A stretch of DNA of 64,000 bases, taken from NCBI GenBank assembly GCA_902522525.1, contig CABYVU010000002.1, positions 45,560 to 109,559 on the forward strand, read 5' to 3'. Positions 29,335-41,605 of the stretch are shown here, one piece after another. Position 1 is the stretch's first letter; every line of letters begins with the position of its first letter. This DNA comes from an uncultured Pelagibacteraceae bacterium (GTDB lineage: Bacteria; Pseudomonadota; Alphaproteobacteria; Pelagibacterales; Pelagibacteraceae). The position numbers were made by a program, and so were the translations under genes. Below the pieces are notes generated by a model. That model searched no databases and was not told where the DNA came from. It saw only the letters and a list, made by a program, of their open reading frames with translations.

Positions 29335-32211
29335 TTAAGCTGTTTTTTTAAATTTATTATCGAGCAAAGGTTTTAAAAATTTACCTGTATAACTATCTTT
29401 AACATTAATAATTTCCTCAGGTTTACCTTCTGCTATAATATTTCCACCTTTCACTCCACCATCAGGACCCATATCAACAATATAATCAGCTGTTTTTATT
29501 ACGTCTAAATTGTGTTCAATTACAACAACTGTATTTCCTGTTGCAACAAAAGTATGAAGTATTTCTAATAATTTTTTAATATCATGTTGATGTAATCCTG
29601 TAGTCGGTTCATCCAATATATAAATAGTTCTTCCTGTTGATCTTTTAGATAATTCTTTTGCTAACTTAATTCTTTGCGCCTCTCCACCAGATAGAGTAGT
29701 TGCCTGTTGACCAATTTTTATATAGCCCAATCCAACCTTTTTTAGTGTTAATAATTTAGTCTTTATATTTGATATATTCTCAAAGTATTCACAACCTTCA
29801 TCAACAGTCATATTTAAAACGTCTGCAATGCTTTTATCTTTAAATTTTATCTCTAATGTTTCTCTATTGTATCTTGTACCTTTGCATTCATCGCAAGTTA
29901 TGTATACATCAGGTAAAAAGTGCATCTCGTATGTTATTACCCCATCTCCCTCACAGGCTTCACATCGACCCCCTTTGACATTAAACGAAAATCTACCAGG
30001 TTTATAACCTCTACTTTTTGCTTCTGGCAAATTAGTAAACCAATCCCTAATCGGACCAAAAGCACCAGTGTAAGTGGCAGGATTTGATCTTGGAGTTCTT
30101 CCGATTGGCGATTGATCAATGTCAATAATTTTGTCTACTAATTCAATTCCTTTAAAACCTCTAAATGGTTTAGGAATTTTTCTTGATTTATTATTATTTA
30201 AAGTAAGGTTTAAAGCATTGTAAAGTGTTTGAAGTATTAAAGTAGATTTACCACTACCAGATACACCAGTAACACATGTGAAACTTCCTAATGGAATTTT
30301 AAGATTCACGTTGTTTAAATTATTACCACTTGCACCATTAATTTCTAAAAATCTACCATTTTTTGCTAATCTTCTATTTCGTGGGATAGGTATGTAGCTC
30401 TTATTTGATAAGTATCTACCTGTAATACTTTTATCATTATCAAGAATATCTTTGTATGAACCTTGTGCAATTACTTCTCCACCCTTATTTCCAGCTTCAG
30501 GTCCAAGGTCAATTATATGGTCAGCATTTTCCATCGTCTCTGTATCATGTTCAACCACAATTACTGTATTCCCCAGATCTCTTAATCTTTTTAAGGCATT
30601 AATTAACTTTACATTATCTTTTTGGTGTAAACCTATGGACGGTTCATCAAGAACATATAACACACCAGTTAATCCAGATCCTATTTGAGATGCTAATCTA
30701 ATTCTTTGAGCTTCACCTCCTGACAATGTTCCAGATTCTCTTGATAATGTTAGGTAATCAAGTCCAACATTTAACAAAAAGTTTAATCTTTCGTTAATTT
30801 CTTTAAGTATGTGTTGTGCTATTTTTAATTGTCTTTTATCTAATTTGGTTTCTAGTGATTTAAACCACTCTTTTGCATCATAAATTGATTTTTCAGTTAC
30901 TTCACTAATATTTAATTCATTTATTTTAACACATAAAGCTTCATCTTTTAGTCTGTGTCCATTACACCTTTCACATTTTGTATCAGATTGATATTGTGAA
31001 ATTTCTTCTCTTTTCCAATCACTATCAGTTTCTAAAAACCTTCTTTCAAGATTATTTACTACACCCTCAAATGTTTTTTTATGAGAATATTTTTCATATC
31101 CATCATCATAAGAAAATTTTATTTCCTCATCGTCTGAACCAAAAAGAATTATATCTTTAATTTTTTTTGGTAATTTTGACCATCTATCATTGAGTGAAAA
31201 ACCATAATGTTTTGCTATAGATGCTAATGTTTGTGCGTAGTATAAAGAAGACGACTTTGACCAAGGTTCTATTGCTCCATCTGCAATGGTTTTTTTTTCA
31301 TCAGGAACTACTAATTTAGGATCTACATTTAATTTAACACCTATACCCTCACATTCTTCACATGCACCATACGGACTGTTAAAAGAAAATAATCTAGGTT
31401 CTATTTCTTCAATAGTAAAACCACTTTCTGGACATGCAAATTTTGTAGAAAAAATTAAATTTTCAATTTTTCTAAATTTTTTTGGAAGAGTTTCGTCTTC
31501 ATATTCTACAAACATTAAACCATTAGCTAGATTTACTGCTGTTTCGACACTTTCTGCTAATCTATTGCCTAATGATGCATTTAGAACTATCCTATCGACT
31601 AAGACAGAGATATCATGTTTAAGTTTTTTATTTAATTCTGGAACCTCATCAATCTCATATAATTTATTATCTACTTTAATTTTTCTAAATCCTCTTTTTT
31701 TATAACCAAGTATATCTTTCCGGTATTCTCCTTTCCTTCCTCTAACAACAGGCGCATATAAGTAAATAGTAGATTTTTTAGGAAGAGTTTTGATTTTATC
31801 TACTATTTGACTAATTGTTTGTGAAGTGATTGGCAAACCTGTAAATGGAGAGTAGGGTATACCTGCTCTTGCATAAAGCACTCTCATATAGTCATAAATT
31901 TCTGTGACTGTTGCAACTGTAGATCTAGGATTTTTTGATGTATTTTTTTGTTCAATTGAGATTGCTGGACTTAATCCTTCAATTAAATCGACATTTGGTT
32001 TTTTCATTTTGTCAAGAAACTGTCTAGCATAAGCTGATAAGCTTTCTACATATCGTCTTTGTCCCTCAGCATACACAGTATCAAAAGCTAAAGATGATTT
32101 TCCAGATCCAGATAGCCCTGTGATTACTACAAATTTTTCTTTTGGAATCTCAAGCGTTATATTCTTTAAATTGTGCTCTTTTGCACCCTTAATAACTATC
32201 TTTTTAAGCAT
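29335..32211 (-). CDS. uvrA: Excinuclease ABC subunit A
   Basis: 958 aa, two ABC cassettes, [14 protein letters not shown], zinc-finger CxxC pairs, [10 protein letters not shown] twice. Confidence 0.98.
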   Translation of the reverse strand: MLKKIVIKGAKEHNLKNITLEIPKEKFVVITGLSGSGKSSLAFDTVYAEGQRRYVESLSAYARQFLDKMKKPNVDLIEGLSPAISIEQKNTSKNPRSTVATVTEIYDYMRVLYARAGIPYSPFTGLPITSQTISQIVDKIKTLPKKSTIYLYAPVVRGRKGEYRKDILGYKKRGFRKIKVDNKLYEIDEVPELNKKLKHDISVLVDRIVLNASLGNRLAESVETAVNLANGLMFVEYEDETLPKKFRKIENLIFSTKFACPESGFTIEEIEPRLFSFNSPYGACEECEGIGVKLNVDPKLVVPDEKKTIADGAIEPWSKSSSLYYAQTLASIAKHYGFSLNDRWSKLPKKIKDIILFGSDDEEIKFSYDDGYEKYSHKKTFEGVVNNLERRFLETDSDWKREEISQYQSDTKCERCNGHRLKDEALCVKINELNISEVTEKSIYDAKEWFKSLETKLDKRQLKIAQHILKEINERLNFLLNVGLDYLTLSRESGTLSGGEAQRIRLASQIGSGLTGVLYVLDEPSIGLHQKDNVKLINALKRLRDLGNTVIVVEHDTETMENADHIIDLGPEAGNKGGEVIAQGSYKDILDNDKSITGRYLSNKSYIPIPRNRRLAKNGRFLEINGASGNNLNNVNLKIPLGSFTCVTGVSGSGKSTLILQTLYNALNLTLNNNKSRKIPKPFRGFKGIELVDKIIDIDQSPIGRTPRSNPATYTGAFGPIRDWFTNLPEAKSRGYKPGRFSFNVKGGRCEACEGDGVITYEMHFLPDVYITCDECKGTRYNRETLEIKFKDKSIADVLNMTVDEGCEYFENISNIKTKLLTLKKVGLGYIKIGQQATTLSGGEAQRIKLAKELSKRSTGRTIYILDEPTTGLHQHDIKKLLEILHTFVATGNTVVVIEHNLDVIKTADYIVDMGPDGGVKGGNIIAEGKPEEIINVKDSYTGKFLKPLLDNKFKKTA

Positions 32212-32292
32212 GATTTTTGTTGCTTTAGATTAATAAAATTAATATTCATTTTAATAAGTGGTATAATAAACATTCTTAAATATTAAAATATT

Positions 32293-32742
32293 ATGGCTGG
32301 AAGTTTAAATAAAGTATTATTAATTGGTCGTTTGGGCGCAGACCCTGAAGTCAAGCAAATGGTGAACGGAAAAAGTGTTGCTAGACTAAGTCTTGCAACA
32401 AGCCAATCTTGGAAAGACAAAAATACTGGAGAAAAAAAAGAAAAAACTGAATGGCACAGAATAGTTGTTTTTAATGAAGGTTTGGTAAATGTTGTTCAAC
32501 AGTATTTAAAAAAAGGTGCACAAGTATACGTTGAAGGACAACTTTCAACAAGAAAATGGAAAGATGAACAAAGTGGACAGGATAAATATTCTACTGAAAT
32601 TTTAATCCAAGGTTATAATTCATCATTAACAATGCTTGGAGGTGGTAATCAAAATAATATAGCATCTCAAGATAATAAACAAAATTTTGATGATGCACCT
32701 TCACAAGATCAAAGTGGTTTAGACGACGATATTCCATTTTAA
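32293..32742 (+). CDS. ssb: Single-stranded DNA-binding protein
   Basis: [36 protein letters not shown]-terminal tail DDDIPF. Confidence 0.97.
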   Translation: MAGSLNKVLLIGRLGADPEVKQMVNGKSVARLSLATSQSWKDKNTGEKKEKTEWHRIVVFNEGLVNVVQQYLKKGAQVYVEGQLSTRKWKDEQSGQDKYSTEILIQGYNSSLTMLGGGNQNNIASQDNKQNFDDAPSQDQSGLDDDIPF

Positions 32743-32747
32743 CTAAT

Positions 32748-35330
32748 ATGGAAAAAAACGAAATTCCAAAGATAAATAATAATATTAAACCAATCTCAAT
32801 GTATGAAGAGATGAGTTCATCATACTTGTCTTACGCTATGAGTGTTATAGTAAGTAGGGCATTACCTGATATAAGAGATGGATTAAAACCTGTTCACAGA
32901 AGAATTATTTATGCTATGCACAAAGGTGGGTTTGATTGGTCAAAACAATTTAGAAAATCTGCAAGAATTGTTGGAGATGTAATTGGTAAATATCATCCAC
33001 ACGGAGATCAAGCTGTTTATGATGCTCTAGTCAGAATGGTTCAAGAATTTTCAATGAGCTTACCTCTTGTCGACGGGCAAGGCAATTTTGGTTCTATAGA
33101 TGGAGATCCACCCGCAGCAATGAGATATACAGAAACTAAACTTGCAAAAGTTTCACAGTTTTTAATTGATGATATAGAAAAAAATACTGTATCTTTTAAA
33201 AGCAATTACGATGAAACAGAGAAAGAACCTACTGTTTTACCTGCTCAATATCCAAACCTTTTAGTGAATGGTGCTGGTGGAATTGCAGTTGGAATGGCGA
33301 CAAGTATACCTCCTCATAATTTAGGTGAGGTTATAGATGGAACTTTAGCTTTGATTAACAACAAAGATATTAAAATTAATGAATTAATGAAACATATACC
33401 AGGCCCAGATTTTCCAACAGGAGGATTAATAATTGGTAAAGATATAATTAAGCAAGGATACAAAACTGGTAGAGGGTCCTTTAAAATTCGTGGAGAAATT
33501 TCAGTTGAAAATCTAAAAAATGGAAAAGATAGACTTGTAGTTTCATCTATACCTTACCAAATTAACAAATCTAACTTAAATGAAAGAATTGCAGAACTGG
33601 TAAGAGATAAAAAAATTGAAGGCATAAGTGATATAAGAGACGAGTCAAACAGTGAAGGAATTAGAGTATCTATTGATCTTAGAAGAAATGTTGAACCTGA
33701 AACTGTTAAAAGACAATTGTACAAGTATACATCAATAGAGTCATCTTTCGGCTTTAATTCTTTAGCAATCGTTGACCAAAAACCAAAGACTTGTAATTTA
33801 AAAGATTTTTTAGAAAACTTTTTAAAATTTAGAGAAGATGTAGTTATTAAAAGAACTAAATTTGATCTTAAAAAAGCGGAGGAGAGAGTTCATATTTTAT
33901 TAGGACTATCTGTCAGTGTTGAAAATATAGATAAAGTGATTAAAATTATCAGATCTTCAAAAAATCCAGAAGAAGCAAAAAATTCACTTTTAAAAACTAC
34001 TTGGAAAATAAGCCATGCATCAAAACTTATTAAATTAGTTGATAGTAAAAATTTTAAAGGAAAGTATGTATTATCTAATGATCAAGTAAATTCCATATTA
34101 GAACTTAGACTTCAAAAATTAACAGCTATAGGTATTAATGAAATTGAGATAGAAATCAAAAAACTAGCTGAAGAGATTTCAAAATATAAAAAGATTATAA
34201 ATTCTAAAAATGAGTTGTTAAGAGTAATAAGCAACGATCTTCAGTCAATAAAAGATAAATTCTCAGTACCTAGAAGAACAAAAATTATAGATGCTGTATT
34301 AAATTATGACATAGAAGAGACAATACAAAAAGAGTCAGTAATAATTACAATAACACTTCAAGGATATATAAAAAGAGGTGCTCTAAGTGGAGTTAAGCAG
34401 CAAAAAAGAGGTGGAAAAGGAAAAACAGGAATTAAAACTAGAGAAGAAGACTCAGTTGTTCAAACATTATCTGTGGATACACATACATCGTTATTATTTT
34501 TTTCTACAGAGGGCTTAGCCTATAAAGTTAAAGCCTGGAAAATACCTGAGGGCTCAGCATCATCCAAAGGTAAATCTCTCTTCAATATTTTACCTCTAAA
34601 AAACCATCAATCTATTAGTTCGATTATGCCTTTTCCAGATGAAGATGTTGATAAAAAAAACATGCATATCATATTTGCAACTAGCAAGGGTAAAATTAGA
34701 AAGAATAATTTAGAAGATTTTATATCTATTAATGCTTCTGGAAAAATTGCAATGAAATTGGACTCTGATGACAAAATTATTGGGGTTAAAATATGTACAG
34801 ATGATCAAGATATAATGCTAAATACAAAATTTGGTAAATGCATAAGGTTTGAATCTAAAAAACTTAGAGTCTTTAAGGGCAGATCCTCTAAAGGTATTAG
34901 AGGTATTAATCTCTCAGAACAAGATACAATTGTCTCGTTATCTATAATTGATAAAGATGATATTAAAAAAAGTAAAAGTAAAACTAAAGATGAAAAATCT
35001 GAAGTTAAAGCTAAAGAAAAATTTATTTTATCAATTACAGAAAATGGTTATGGCAAAAGAACTTCTCATTATGATTTTAGAGTTACAAATCGAGGAGGAA
35101 AGGGAATAATTGGTATAGTTAATTCCCCAAGAAACGGTAATGTCTCATCATCTTTCCCTGTTTTTGAGGGTGATCAAATATTAATTTCTACAAATAAAGG
35201 TAGAGTGATTAGAACCGCTGTGAAGGAAATAAGAATTGCTGGGAGAAATACACAAGGAGTAAGAATTATTAAATTAACGGGTGACGAAAAGGTGGTTTCT
35301 TCAATTAAATTAGATGATAATTTAGTTTGA
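32748..35330 (+). CDS. gyrA: DNA gyrase subunit A
   Basis: [45 protein letters not shown]; GyrA-box [11 protein letters not shown]. Confidence 0.97.
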   Translation: MEKNEIPKINNNIKPISMYEEMSSSYLSYAMSVIVSRALPDIRDGLKPVHRRIIYAMHKGGFDWSKQFRKSARIVGDVIGKYHPHGDQAVYDALVRMVQEFSMSLPLVDGQGNFGSIDGDPPAAMRYTETKLAKVSQFLIDDIEKNTVSFKSNYDETEKEPTVLPAQYPNLLVNGAGGIAVGMATSIPPHNLGEVIDGTLALINNKDIKINELMKHIPGPDFPTGGLIIGKDIIKQGYKTGRGSFKIRGEISVENLKNGKDRLVVSSIPYQINKSNLNERIAELVRDKKIEGISDIRDESNSEGIRVSIDLRRNVEPETVKRQLYKYTSIESSFGFNSLAIVDQKPKTCNLKDFLENFLKFREDVVIKRTKFDLKKAEERVHILLGLSVSVENIDKVIKIIRSSKNPEEAKNSLLKTTWKISHASKLIKLVDSKNFKGKYVLSNDQVNSILELRLQKLTAIGINEIEIEIKKLAEEISKYKKIINSKNELLRVISNDLQSIKDKFSVPRRTKIIDAVLNYDIEETIQKESVIITITLQGYIKRGALSGVKQQKRGGKGKTGIKTREEDSVVQTLSVDTHTSLLFFSTEGLAYKVKAWKIPEGSASSKGKSLFNILPLKNHQSISSIMPFPDEDVDKKNMHIIFATSKGKIRKNNLEDFISINASGKIAMKLDSDDKIIGVKICTDDQDIMLNTKFGKCIRFESKKLRVFKGRSSKGIRGINLSEQDTIVSLSIIDKDDIKKSKSKTKDEKSEVKAKEKFILSITENGYGKRTSHYDFRVTNRGGKGIIGIVNSPRNGNVSSSFPVFEGDQILISTNKGRVIRTAVKEIRIAGRNTQGVRIIKLTGDEKVVSSIKLDDNLV

Positions 35331-35824
35331 TGAAAAATATAGCTATATATCCTGGAACATTTGATCCAATAACAAACGGTCATATAGATGTTATAAAAAA
35401 AGCTCTAAAACTCGTAGATAAAATCATTGTTGGTATATCTGACGGTAACGAGAAAAATTTTTTATTTCAGATAGACGAGAGATTAAAAATCGTTTCAAAA
35501 GCTTTATTTGTAGACCTAAAACTTCCAAAAAATAAAATTAAGGTGATTAAATTTAATTCCCTAACAACAAAACTATGTAAAAAATATAAGTCAAACTTAA
35601 TTCTTAGAGGTTTGAGAGCTGTTTCGGATTTTGAATATGAGTTTCAACTAGCTGGAATGAATAGAAAATTAAATAGTAAAGTAGAAACAGTTTTTCTTAT
35701 GTCTGATGTTGAAAATCAGATTATTTCATCGAGATTTGTTAAAGAAATTGCTTTACATAAAGGTGATTTAAAAAAATTTACAACTAAAAGCACTATTAAG
35801 TCACTGAAAGAAGTTTATGCTTAA
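35330..35824 (+). CDS. coaD: Pantetheine-phosphate adenylyltransferase
   Basis: IAIYPGTFDPITNGHIDVI; LILRGLRAVSDFEYEFQLAGMNR. Confidence 0.96.
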   Translation: MKNIAIYPGTFDPITNGHIDVIKKALKLVDKIIVGISDGNEKNFLFQIDERLKIVSKALFVDLKLPKNKIKVIKFNSLTTKLCKKYKSNLILRGLRAVSDFEYEFQLAGMNRKLNSKVETVFLMSDVENQIISSRFVKEIALHKGDLKKFTTKSTIKSLKEVYA

Positions 35825-36371
35825 AAAAATTATTATTCTATTTATATCAATATTACTAACAACAGCTTTAAACGCAAAGGAGAATACAATGATACTTAAA
35901 TTAAAAGATGGAGATGTAAAAATTGAATTATTTCCAAATGTAGCACCAAACCATGTTAAAAGAATAACCGAACTTGCTAATAGTGGAAAATATGATGGAG
36001 TTGTTTTTCATAGAGTAATCGATGGTTTCATGGCTCAAACAGGAGATGTTCAATTCGGAAATTCATCCTCTGATAATTTCAACTTAAGTAGAGCTGGTAT
36101 GGGTGGTTCAGACATGCCTGACCTTAAGGAAGAATTTAACGATCTTCCACACGAGAGGGGAACATTGTCAATGGCAAGATCTTCAGATCCAAATAGTGCA
36201 AACAGTCAGTTCTTTATTTGTTTTGGTCCTACACCTCATCTCGATAGACAATATACAGTATTTGGAAAAGTAATTGAGGGTATGGAGTTTGTTGATATGA
36301 TAAAAAAGGGAGATGGACCGAATGGGTCTGTTTCTAATCCAGATAAAATAATTAGCCTCAAATCTGAGTAG
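35817..36371 (+). CDS. Cyclophilin-type peptidyl-prolyl isomerase, exported
   Basis: Signal peptide; GVVFHRVIDGFMAQTGD; MARSSDPNSANSQFFICFG. Confidence 0.95.
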   Translation: MLKKIIILFISILLTTALNAKENTMILKLKDGDVKIELFPNVAPNHVKRITELANSGKYDGVVFHRVIDGFMAQTGDVQFGNSSSDNFNLSRAGMGGSDMPDLKEEFNDLPHERGTLSMARSSDPNSANSQFFICFGPTPHLDRQYTVFGKVIEGMEFVDMIKKGDGPNGSVSNPDKIISLKSE

Positions 36372-36381
36372 AATTTAATGG

Positions 36382-37500
36382 ATGGTAGACATAAAAAAGA
36401 ATTTTTCTTTTAGCGTAAAACATCAAAGTAAAAATTATCGTGTTGGATTAATTGAAACTCATCGCGGGGATATTAATACTCCTGCATTTATGCCTGTAGG
36501 CACTCAAGCAACAGTTAAAGGCGTTTTTATTGATGACATTATTAAAACAGGAAGTGAGATAATTCTCTCTAATACTTATCATTTAATGATAAGACCTGGC
36601 ACAAAAAGGATTGAAGCAGTTGGTGGATTACATAAATTTATGAATTGCAAACTTCCTATATTAACTGACTCTGGCGGCTATCAGGTGATGTCTCTATCTA
36701 AATTTAATAAAATTGATAGAGATAAAGGTGCAATTTTTCAATCACACATCGATGGAAAAACTTTTATTTTAAGTCCAGAAGAAAGTATTAAAATTCAAAA
36801 AAAACTCAACTCAGATATCGTTATGGTGATGGATGAGTGTCCAAAAAATACTAATGATTATGATAAAATTGAAAAATCAATGAATTTATCTACAGAGTGG
36901 GCAATAAGATCTAAAGAAGAATTTGGTTCTAATCCACATAAAGCTTTGTTTGGTATAGTTCAAGGAGGTCTATTCAAAGATTTAAGAAACGAGTCTCTTG
37001 ATAGATTAATCGATATAGAATTTGATGGTTATGCCATAGGTGGTCTGGCTGTTGGAGAAACTCAAAAAGAAATGTTTGATGTATTAGACGGCATAAAAGA
37101 TAATTTACCCATTGATAAACCAAGATATTTGATGGGTGTAGGAACTCCATCTGATATATTAGGGGCGGTTAAAAGAGGTATAGATATGTTCGATTGTGTC
37201 CTACCTACAAGATCTGGAAGAACTGGGCTAGCTTTTACTTGGAATGGCAGAATTCAAATAAGAAATTCTGAAAATAAATTAGATAATACACCTCTAGATA
37301 GTAGTGTAACTAAATTTGACCTTAATAAATACTCTAAAAATTATTTGAATCACCTTCACAATACTAATGAGATGTTGGCCTCAATGATTTTAACGTTAAA
37401 TAACATAAACTTTTATCAAGAACTTATGTATGAAATTAGAAAAAATATTAAAATGGGAACTTTTGATGAATTTCATGACAAGTATATTAATATTTTGTAA
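36382..37500 (+). CDS. tgt: Queuine tRNA-ribosyltransferase
   Basis: TPAFMPVGTQATVKGV; LTDSGGYQVMSLSKF; RYLMGVGTPSDILGAV. Confidence 0.96.
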   Translation: MVDIKKNFSFSVKHQSKNYRVGLIETHRGDINTPAFMPVGTQATVKGVFIDDIIKTGSEIILSNTYHLMIRPGTKRIEAVGGLHKFMNCKLPILTDSGGYQVMSLSKFNKIDRDKGAIFQSHIDGKTFILSPEESIKIQKKLNSDIVMVMDECPKNTNDYDKIEKSMNLSTEWAIRSKEEFGSNPHKALFGIVQGGLFKDLRNESLDRLIDIEFDGYAIGGLAVGETQKEMFDVLDGIKDNLPIDKPRYLMGVGTPSDILGAVKRGIDMFDCVLPTRSGRTGLAFTWNGRIQIRNSENKLDNTPLDSSVTKFDLNKYSKNYLNHLHNTNEMLASMILTLNNINFYQELMYEIRKNIKMGTFDEFHDKYINIL

Positions 37501-37550
37501 ATTTTTACCATTGCCAAATATAAAAAAATCAATATAAGAATTTTCGTGTT

Positions 37551-37626
<76 letters not shown>

Positions 37627-37631
37627 ACTCT

Positions 37632-38453
37632 TTAGCCTAATGGTGGGTATTTCAGTATAATCTCGTTAATCCAATTACTTATCTGGTCAATTCTTCTGTC
37701 ATTTGATGGATGTGTACTCATAAATTCAGGGGGTTCCTTACCCTTATTTGCTTTCTTCATTCTTTCCCATATTTTGGTAGTTTCTCTAATATCGTAACCA
37801 GATAAAGAAGAAAAAATTAATCCTAAGTAATCAGCTTCACTTTCTTGTTTTCTTGTAAAAGGATTCATTATTCCAATTTGAGATAACAACCCAACTGTAT
37901 TCATACCAGTTGTTCTATTGACCTGGGATAATTTTCCACCAGTTGCAATATCTATTATTCCAGTAGTAGTGTTTAAAAGCACAGTTCTACTTGCTCTTTC
38001 AACTGAGTGTTTTGCAACTGCATGAGCAATTTCATGACCCATCACAGCAGCTAAGCCGTCATCATTTTTCGTAATATCTAACATACCAGTATAAACAGCA
38101 ATTTTTCCTCCAGGCATACACCATGCATTTTTCACTTTTTTATTATCTATTAAAATATATTCCCAGTTAAAGTTTATTGTGGGATCATCCATATTATTTT
38201 TATAAAAATATTCAGATATCGATGTTTCTATTTTTGAGCCAATTGCAATAATTTTATCTAAACTTTCTTTATCGTCACTTAATTTAGCTTTTTGTTTTAC
38301 TTTTTCATACAACTCAGCAGCTTGTGCATTTAACTTTGATTCTGGGATTAATTTTAATTGTCTTCTCTCTGTGATCGGAGTTGTAGTACAGGCATGTAAA
38401 CCAGCAGAAAGGCAGCCACAACCCATCAAATATATAAAATTTCTTCTATTCAC
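37632..38453 (-). CDS. M48-family metalloprotease lipoprotein
   Basis: Lipobox-like GCGCLSAGLHAC; HEIAHAVAKH zinc motif; ESEADYLGL. Confidence 0.92.
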   Translation of the reverse strand: MNRRNFIYLMGCGCLSAGLHACTTTPITERRQLKLIPESKLNAQAAELYEKVKQKAKLSDDKESLDKIIAIGSKIETSISEYFYKNNMDDPTINFNWEYILIDNKKVKNAWCMPGGKIAVYTGMLDITKNDDGLAAVMGHEIAHAVAKHSVERASRTVLLNTTTGIIDIATGGKLSQVNRTTGMNTVGLLSQIGIMNPFTRKQESEADYLGLIFSSLSGYDIRETTKIWERMKKANKGKEPPEFMSTHPSNDRRIDQISNWINEIILKYPPLG

Positions 38454-38499
38454 TTTTCTTAATATTTATATTACATGTAAATTATATTCAATTAAAGTT

Positions 38500-39123
38500 A
38501 TGTCGAAAATTAGAAAAAAAAAAATTTCATTTATAGCAAGGCTAAGAAACTACTTTATAACAGGTATTGTTGTTTTAGTCCCTATAGGTATAACATTATA
38601 TCTTACAACTTTTTTTATATCAATTTCATCGAAATTAATCCCACAAGGAATAAATCCAAATAACTACCTACCATTTGCGATACCGGGTTTAGAAATATTA
38701 CTTTCTGTAATCTTTATTACTCTTGTAGGTGGATTATCACTTTCATTTATTGGAAAAAAATTTTTACAGTTATTTAATGATTTATTAAAAAAAATTCCAA
38801 TTTTAAGAACCATATATTCTGCTATTGGACAAATGACAGAAACATTTGCACCAAAAAAAGGATCAAAAAAAAGTGTAGTTCTAATTCAGTACCCAAGAAA
38901 GGGCTCATGGGCAGTTGGTTTTGCAACAAAAGAGAATAAGGGTGAGATTTCAAAAAAAACTAATACAGAATTAGTCAATGTTTTTGTTCCTACTACACCA
39001 AATCCGACTAGTGGTTTCTTGCTAATGTTTCCTAAAAGTGAAGTTGTGTATCTTGATATGACATTTGAGGAAGCTTCAAAATTTATAGTTTCAGCTGGTA
39101 CCTCTGATACTAAATCTAAATAG
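38500..39123 (+). CDS. DUF502 family membrane protein
   Basis: RLRNYFITGIVVLVPIGITLYL; IPILRTIYSAIGQMTETF; VFVPTTPNPTSGFLL. Internal ATG preferred over 38371. Confidence 0.88.
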   Translation: MSKIRKKKISFIARLRNYFITGIVVLVPIGITLYLTTFFISISSKLIPQGINPNNYLPFAIPGLEILLSVIFITLVGGLSLSFIGKKFLQLFNDLLKKIPILRTIYSAIGQMTETFAPKKGSKKSVVLIQYPRKGSWAVGFATKENKGEISKKTNTELVNVFVPTTPNPTSGFLLMFPKSEVVYLDMTFEEASKFIVSAGTSDTKSK

Positions 39124-41158
39124 TCTCATTAATTACAGCCACTTTATCATAAAGCTTTAAAAGCTTGTTAAAACTGTTAGTCTCAAAGTTATTTTTTTCA
39201 ATTTTTTTCACTTCTTTTTCCGCAATGTTAAAAAGATCTTCATGTTGAATAGGGTCTGCAAGGTTAAACTTTTTTAAGCCACTTTGCTTAAATCCCAAAA
39301 TATCACCGTATCCTCTTATTTTTAAATCTTCCTCAGCAATTTTAAAACCATCATTAGTATTTTTGAGAATAGTTATTCTCTTACGTGCGTTCTCACTTAG
39401 CCCTGTTTTAAACATGAGTATACACGATGACTCTTTATTACCTCTACCAACGCGTCCCCTCAATTGATGAAGCTGAGATAATCCATATTTATTCGAATTT
39501 TCAATCACGATTACGTTTGCATTAGGAAAATCAATTCCAACTTCTATTACAGTCGTTGAAACTAATATATCTATCTTTCTATCATTAAACTTATTTAAAA
39601 CTTTATCTTTTTCTTCCTTGCTCATAGATCCATGAACAATATCTACTTTATCTTTAAAAATTTTACTTAAATATTTATATTTTTCTGTAGCTGACTGATG
39701 GTCCATTTTTTTTGATTCTTTTATAAGAGGACAAACCCAAAAAACTTGATTTTTTTTTGCAATTTCACGTTTAATGAAATTAATAACTTCATTAATTTTT
39801 GTCTCATTTTTACTATATGTTTTTATTGGTAATCTATTTTCGGGTTTTGATTTAATTAAAGAAATGTCCATATCTCCATAAACTGTCATCATCATTGTTC
39901 TTGGGATAGGGGTTGCTGACATAACAAGTACATCACAATTTTTGCCACCTTTATCTGATAGTTTTTTTCTTTGATTCACCCCAAATTTATGTTGCTCATC
40001 AATAATTATTAAACCCAAGTTAAAATAAGTAATTTTTTCTTGAAAAAGAGAATGAGTACCTATCAAAATATCAATTTTATTATCTAAGAGATCGTTTAAA
40101 ATTTTTTTTCTTTTTTTATATTCTGTTTTTCCGGTTAATATTTCGGGATTACAGTATTTATTAAAATTTTCTAATATAAATTTATAATGTTGGATAGCTA
40201 ATATTTCAGTAGGAGCCATTATTGCAACTTGATAACCTGATTTAATAACATTTAATGCTGCAATTACTGAAACTATAGTTTTTCCTGATCCAACGTCTCC
40301 TTGTAACAATCTGAACATTTTTTGTTTTGACCTCATATCTTTATTTATGCTTTTTAGTGAAGATATTTGGTCAATTGTAAGTTTAAATTTTAAACTATCA
40401 ATTATTTTACTTTGATACTGATAATTAATAATTTTATTTTTTTTTTTTATTTTTTTAATTTTCCTTCTTATATTTGAAGAGAGTAAAAAATTTGCAAAAA
40501 TTTCATCAAAAACTAGTCTTTTAAAATATTTTGTACTTCTAACTTTTGTTATTTCTTCTTTATGAATTTTAATAACACATTCCTTCCACGTTACATGATT
40601 AAATAAACTTGATATTGTTTGTGGCAACCACTCCTCTAATTCAGGCAAGTTTTGAAAAACATTATTTATTACTTGGTTATACTTATTTAATGTTAAACCA
40701 TCAGAAAGACTATATTTACTATCATCATTTATAATATTTAATTTACTTGAATTTTTTGTTGTTGGATTAACAAATTGAAATTTATCTCTAAAGCTATTTA
40801 CTTTTCCATGTATTATTACTTCTTCATTTAAGGGTAATAATTTTTTGATATATCCCTCATAACTATTAAAAAAAATACAATCTAATTTAACACTATTTTT
40901 TTCACAAATTACTTTATTAGGTAAATTTCTAATTCTCGGAAAATTATATTTAACCGGTGTAACTTTAATATTATAATTTTTTCCTACTTGTAAGTCTTTA
41001 ATCTCTGTGTCTTCGGCAGTTTCTATTTTTGATATAGGTAAATGCCACAGAAGGTCAAAAATTGTGAATATTTTTTTCTTGTTAAATGAATTTAATGTTT
41101 TTTTGCCCACGCCTTTAATATTGTCTATGGGTGACAATAAATATTCAAAATTACTCAT
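39116..41158 (-). CDS. recG: ATP-dependent DNA helicase RecG
   Basis: LLQGDVGSGKTIVSV, IIDEQHKFGV, MSATPIPRTM, QLRGRVGRG. Start MSNFEYLLSPI. Confidence 0.96.
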   Translation of the reverse strand: MSNFEYLLSPIDNIKGVGKKTLNSFNKKKIFTIFDLLWHLPISKIETAEDTEIKDLQVGKNYNIKVTPVKYNFPRIRNLPNKVICEKNSVKLDCIFFNSYEGYIKKLLPLNEEVIIHGKVNSFRDKFQFVNPTTKNSSKLNIINDDSKYSLSDGLTLNKYNQVINNVFQNLPELEEWLPQTISSLFNHVTWKECVIKIHKEEITKVRSTKYFKRLVFDEIFANFLLSSNIRRKIKKIKKKNKIINYQYQSKIIDSLKFKLTIDQISSLKSINKDMRSKQKMFRLLQGDVGSGKTIVSVIAALNVIKSGYQVAIMAPTEILAIQHYKFILENFNKYCNPEILTGKTEYKKRKKILNDLLDNKIDILIGTHSLFQEKITYFNLGLIIIDEQHKFGVNQRKKLSDKGGKNCDVLVMSATPIPRTMMMTVYGDMDISLIKSKPENRLPIKTYSKNETKINEVINFIKREIAKKNQVFWVCPLIKESKKMDHQSATEKYKYLSKIFKDKVDIVHGSMSKEEKDKVLNKFNDRKIDILVSTTVIEVGIDFPNANVIVIENSNKYGLSQLHQLRGRVGRGNKESSCILMFKTGLSENARKRITILKNTNDGFKIAEEDLKIRGYGDILGFKQSGLKKFNLADPIQHEDLFNIAEKEVKKIEKNNFETNSFNKLLKLYDKVAVINETI

Positions 41159-41184
41159 TAAATATATATATATGGCTATAAGTA

Positions 41185-41430
41185 ATGAATTCAAATAAAC
41201 AAAATTTAATTAATAAAATTATTTATAGATCTCAATATCGAGGTACAAAAGAAATGGACATATTTGTCAGTGGTTTTGTTAAATCCATTATTGATTCACT
41301 ATCAATAGATGATTTAAAAGATTTAGATAAATTGGTGAACATGAGTGATGAGGATATTTCCAAAATTTCAAAAAATGAAATGAGTTTTGAGAATAATAAA
41401 TTGTCAAGATTGTTAATTGATTTTAAATGA
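41185..41430 (+). CDS. sdhE: FAD assembly factor SdhE
   Basis: IIYRSQYRGTKEMDIFVSGF matches the RGxxE-type motif of SdhE. Confidence 0.9.
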   Translation: MNSNKQNLINKIIYRSQYRGTKEMDIFVSGFVKSIIDSLSIDDLKDLDKLVNMSDEDISKISKNEMSFENNKLSRLLIDFK

Positions 41431-41431
41431 A

Positions 41432-41521
41432 TGGCGGAGAGACTGGGATTCGAACCCAGGAAAGAGTTGCCCCTTTGTCGGTTTTCAAGACCGATGCTTT
41501 CAACCGCTCAGCCATCTCTCC
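41432..41521 (-). tRNA. tRNA-Ser (anticodon TGA), long variable arm, CCA encoded
   Basis: Reverse complement GGAGAGATGGCTGAGCGGTTGAAAGCATCGGTCTTGAAAACCGAC...GGGTTCGAATCCCAGTCTCTCCGCCA. Confidence 0.97.
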
Positions 41522-41605
41522 GTGAGCAAGGTTTTATTATTATTAATATATATTTCAAGAATAAAATGACATAAGTAGTTACTTAAATTATTCAAATAAT
41601 TAAAA

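Noticed and set aside
29937-31705. Several ORFs antisense to, or in alternative frames of, uvrA
   Set aside because: Overlap a full-length, well-conserved uvrA; low-complexity products.
32212-32292. LexA/SOS box between divergent uvrA and ssb
   Set aside because: No GTTC-N7-GTTC-type or E. coli-type box seen; region is just AT-rich.
38371-38499. N-terminal extension of the DUF502 ORF
   Set aside because: Extension is antisense to the M48 protease start and has no family match; start at 38500 is better.
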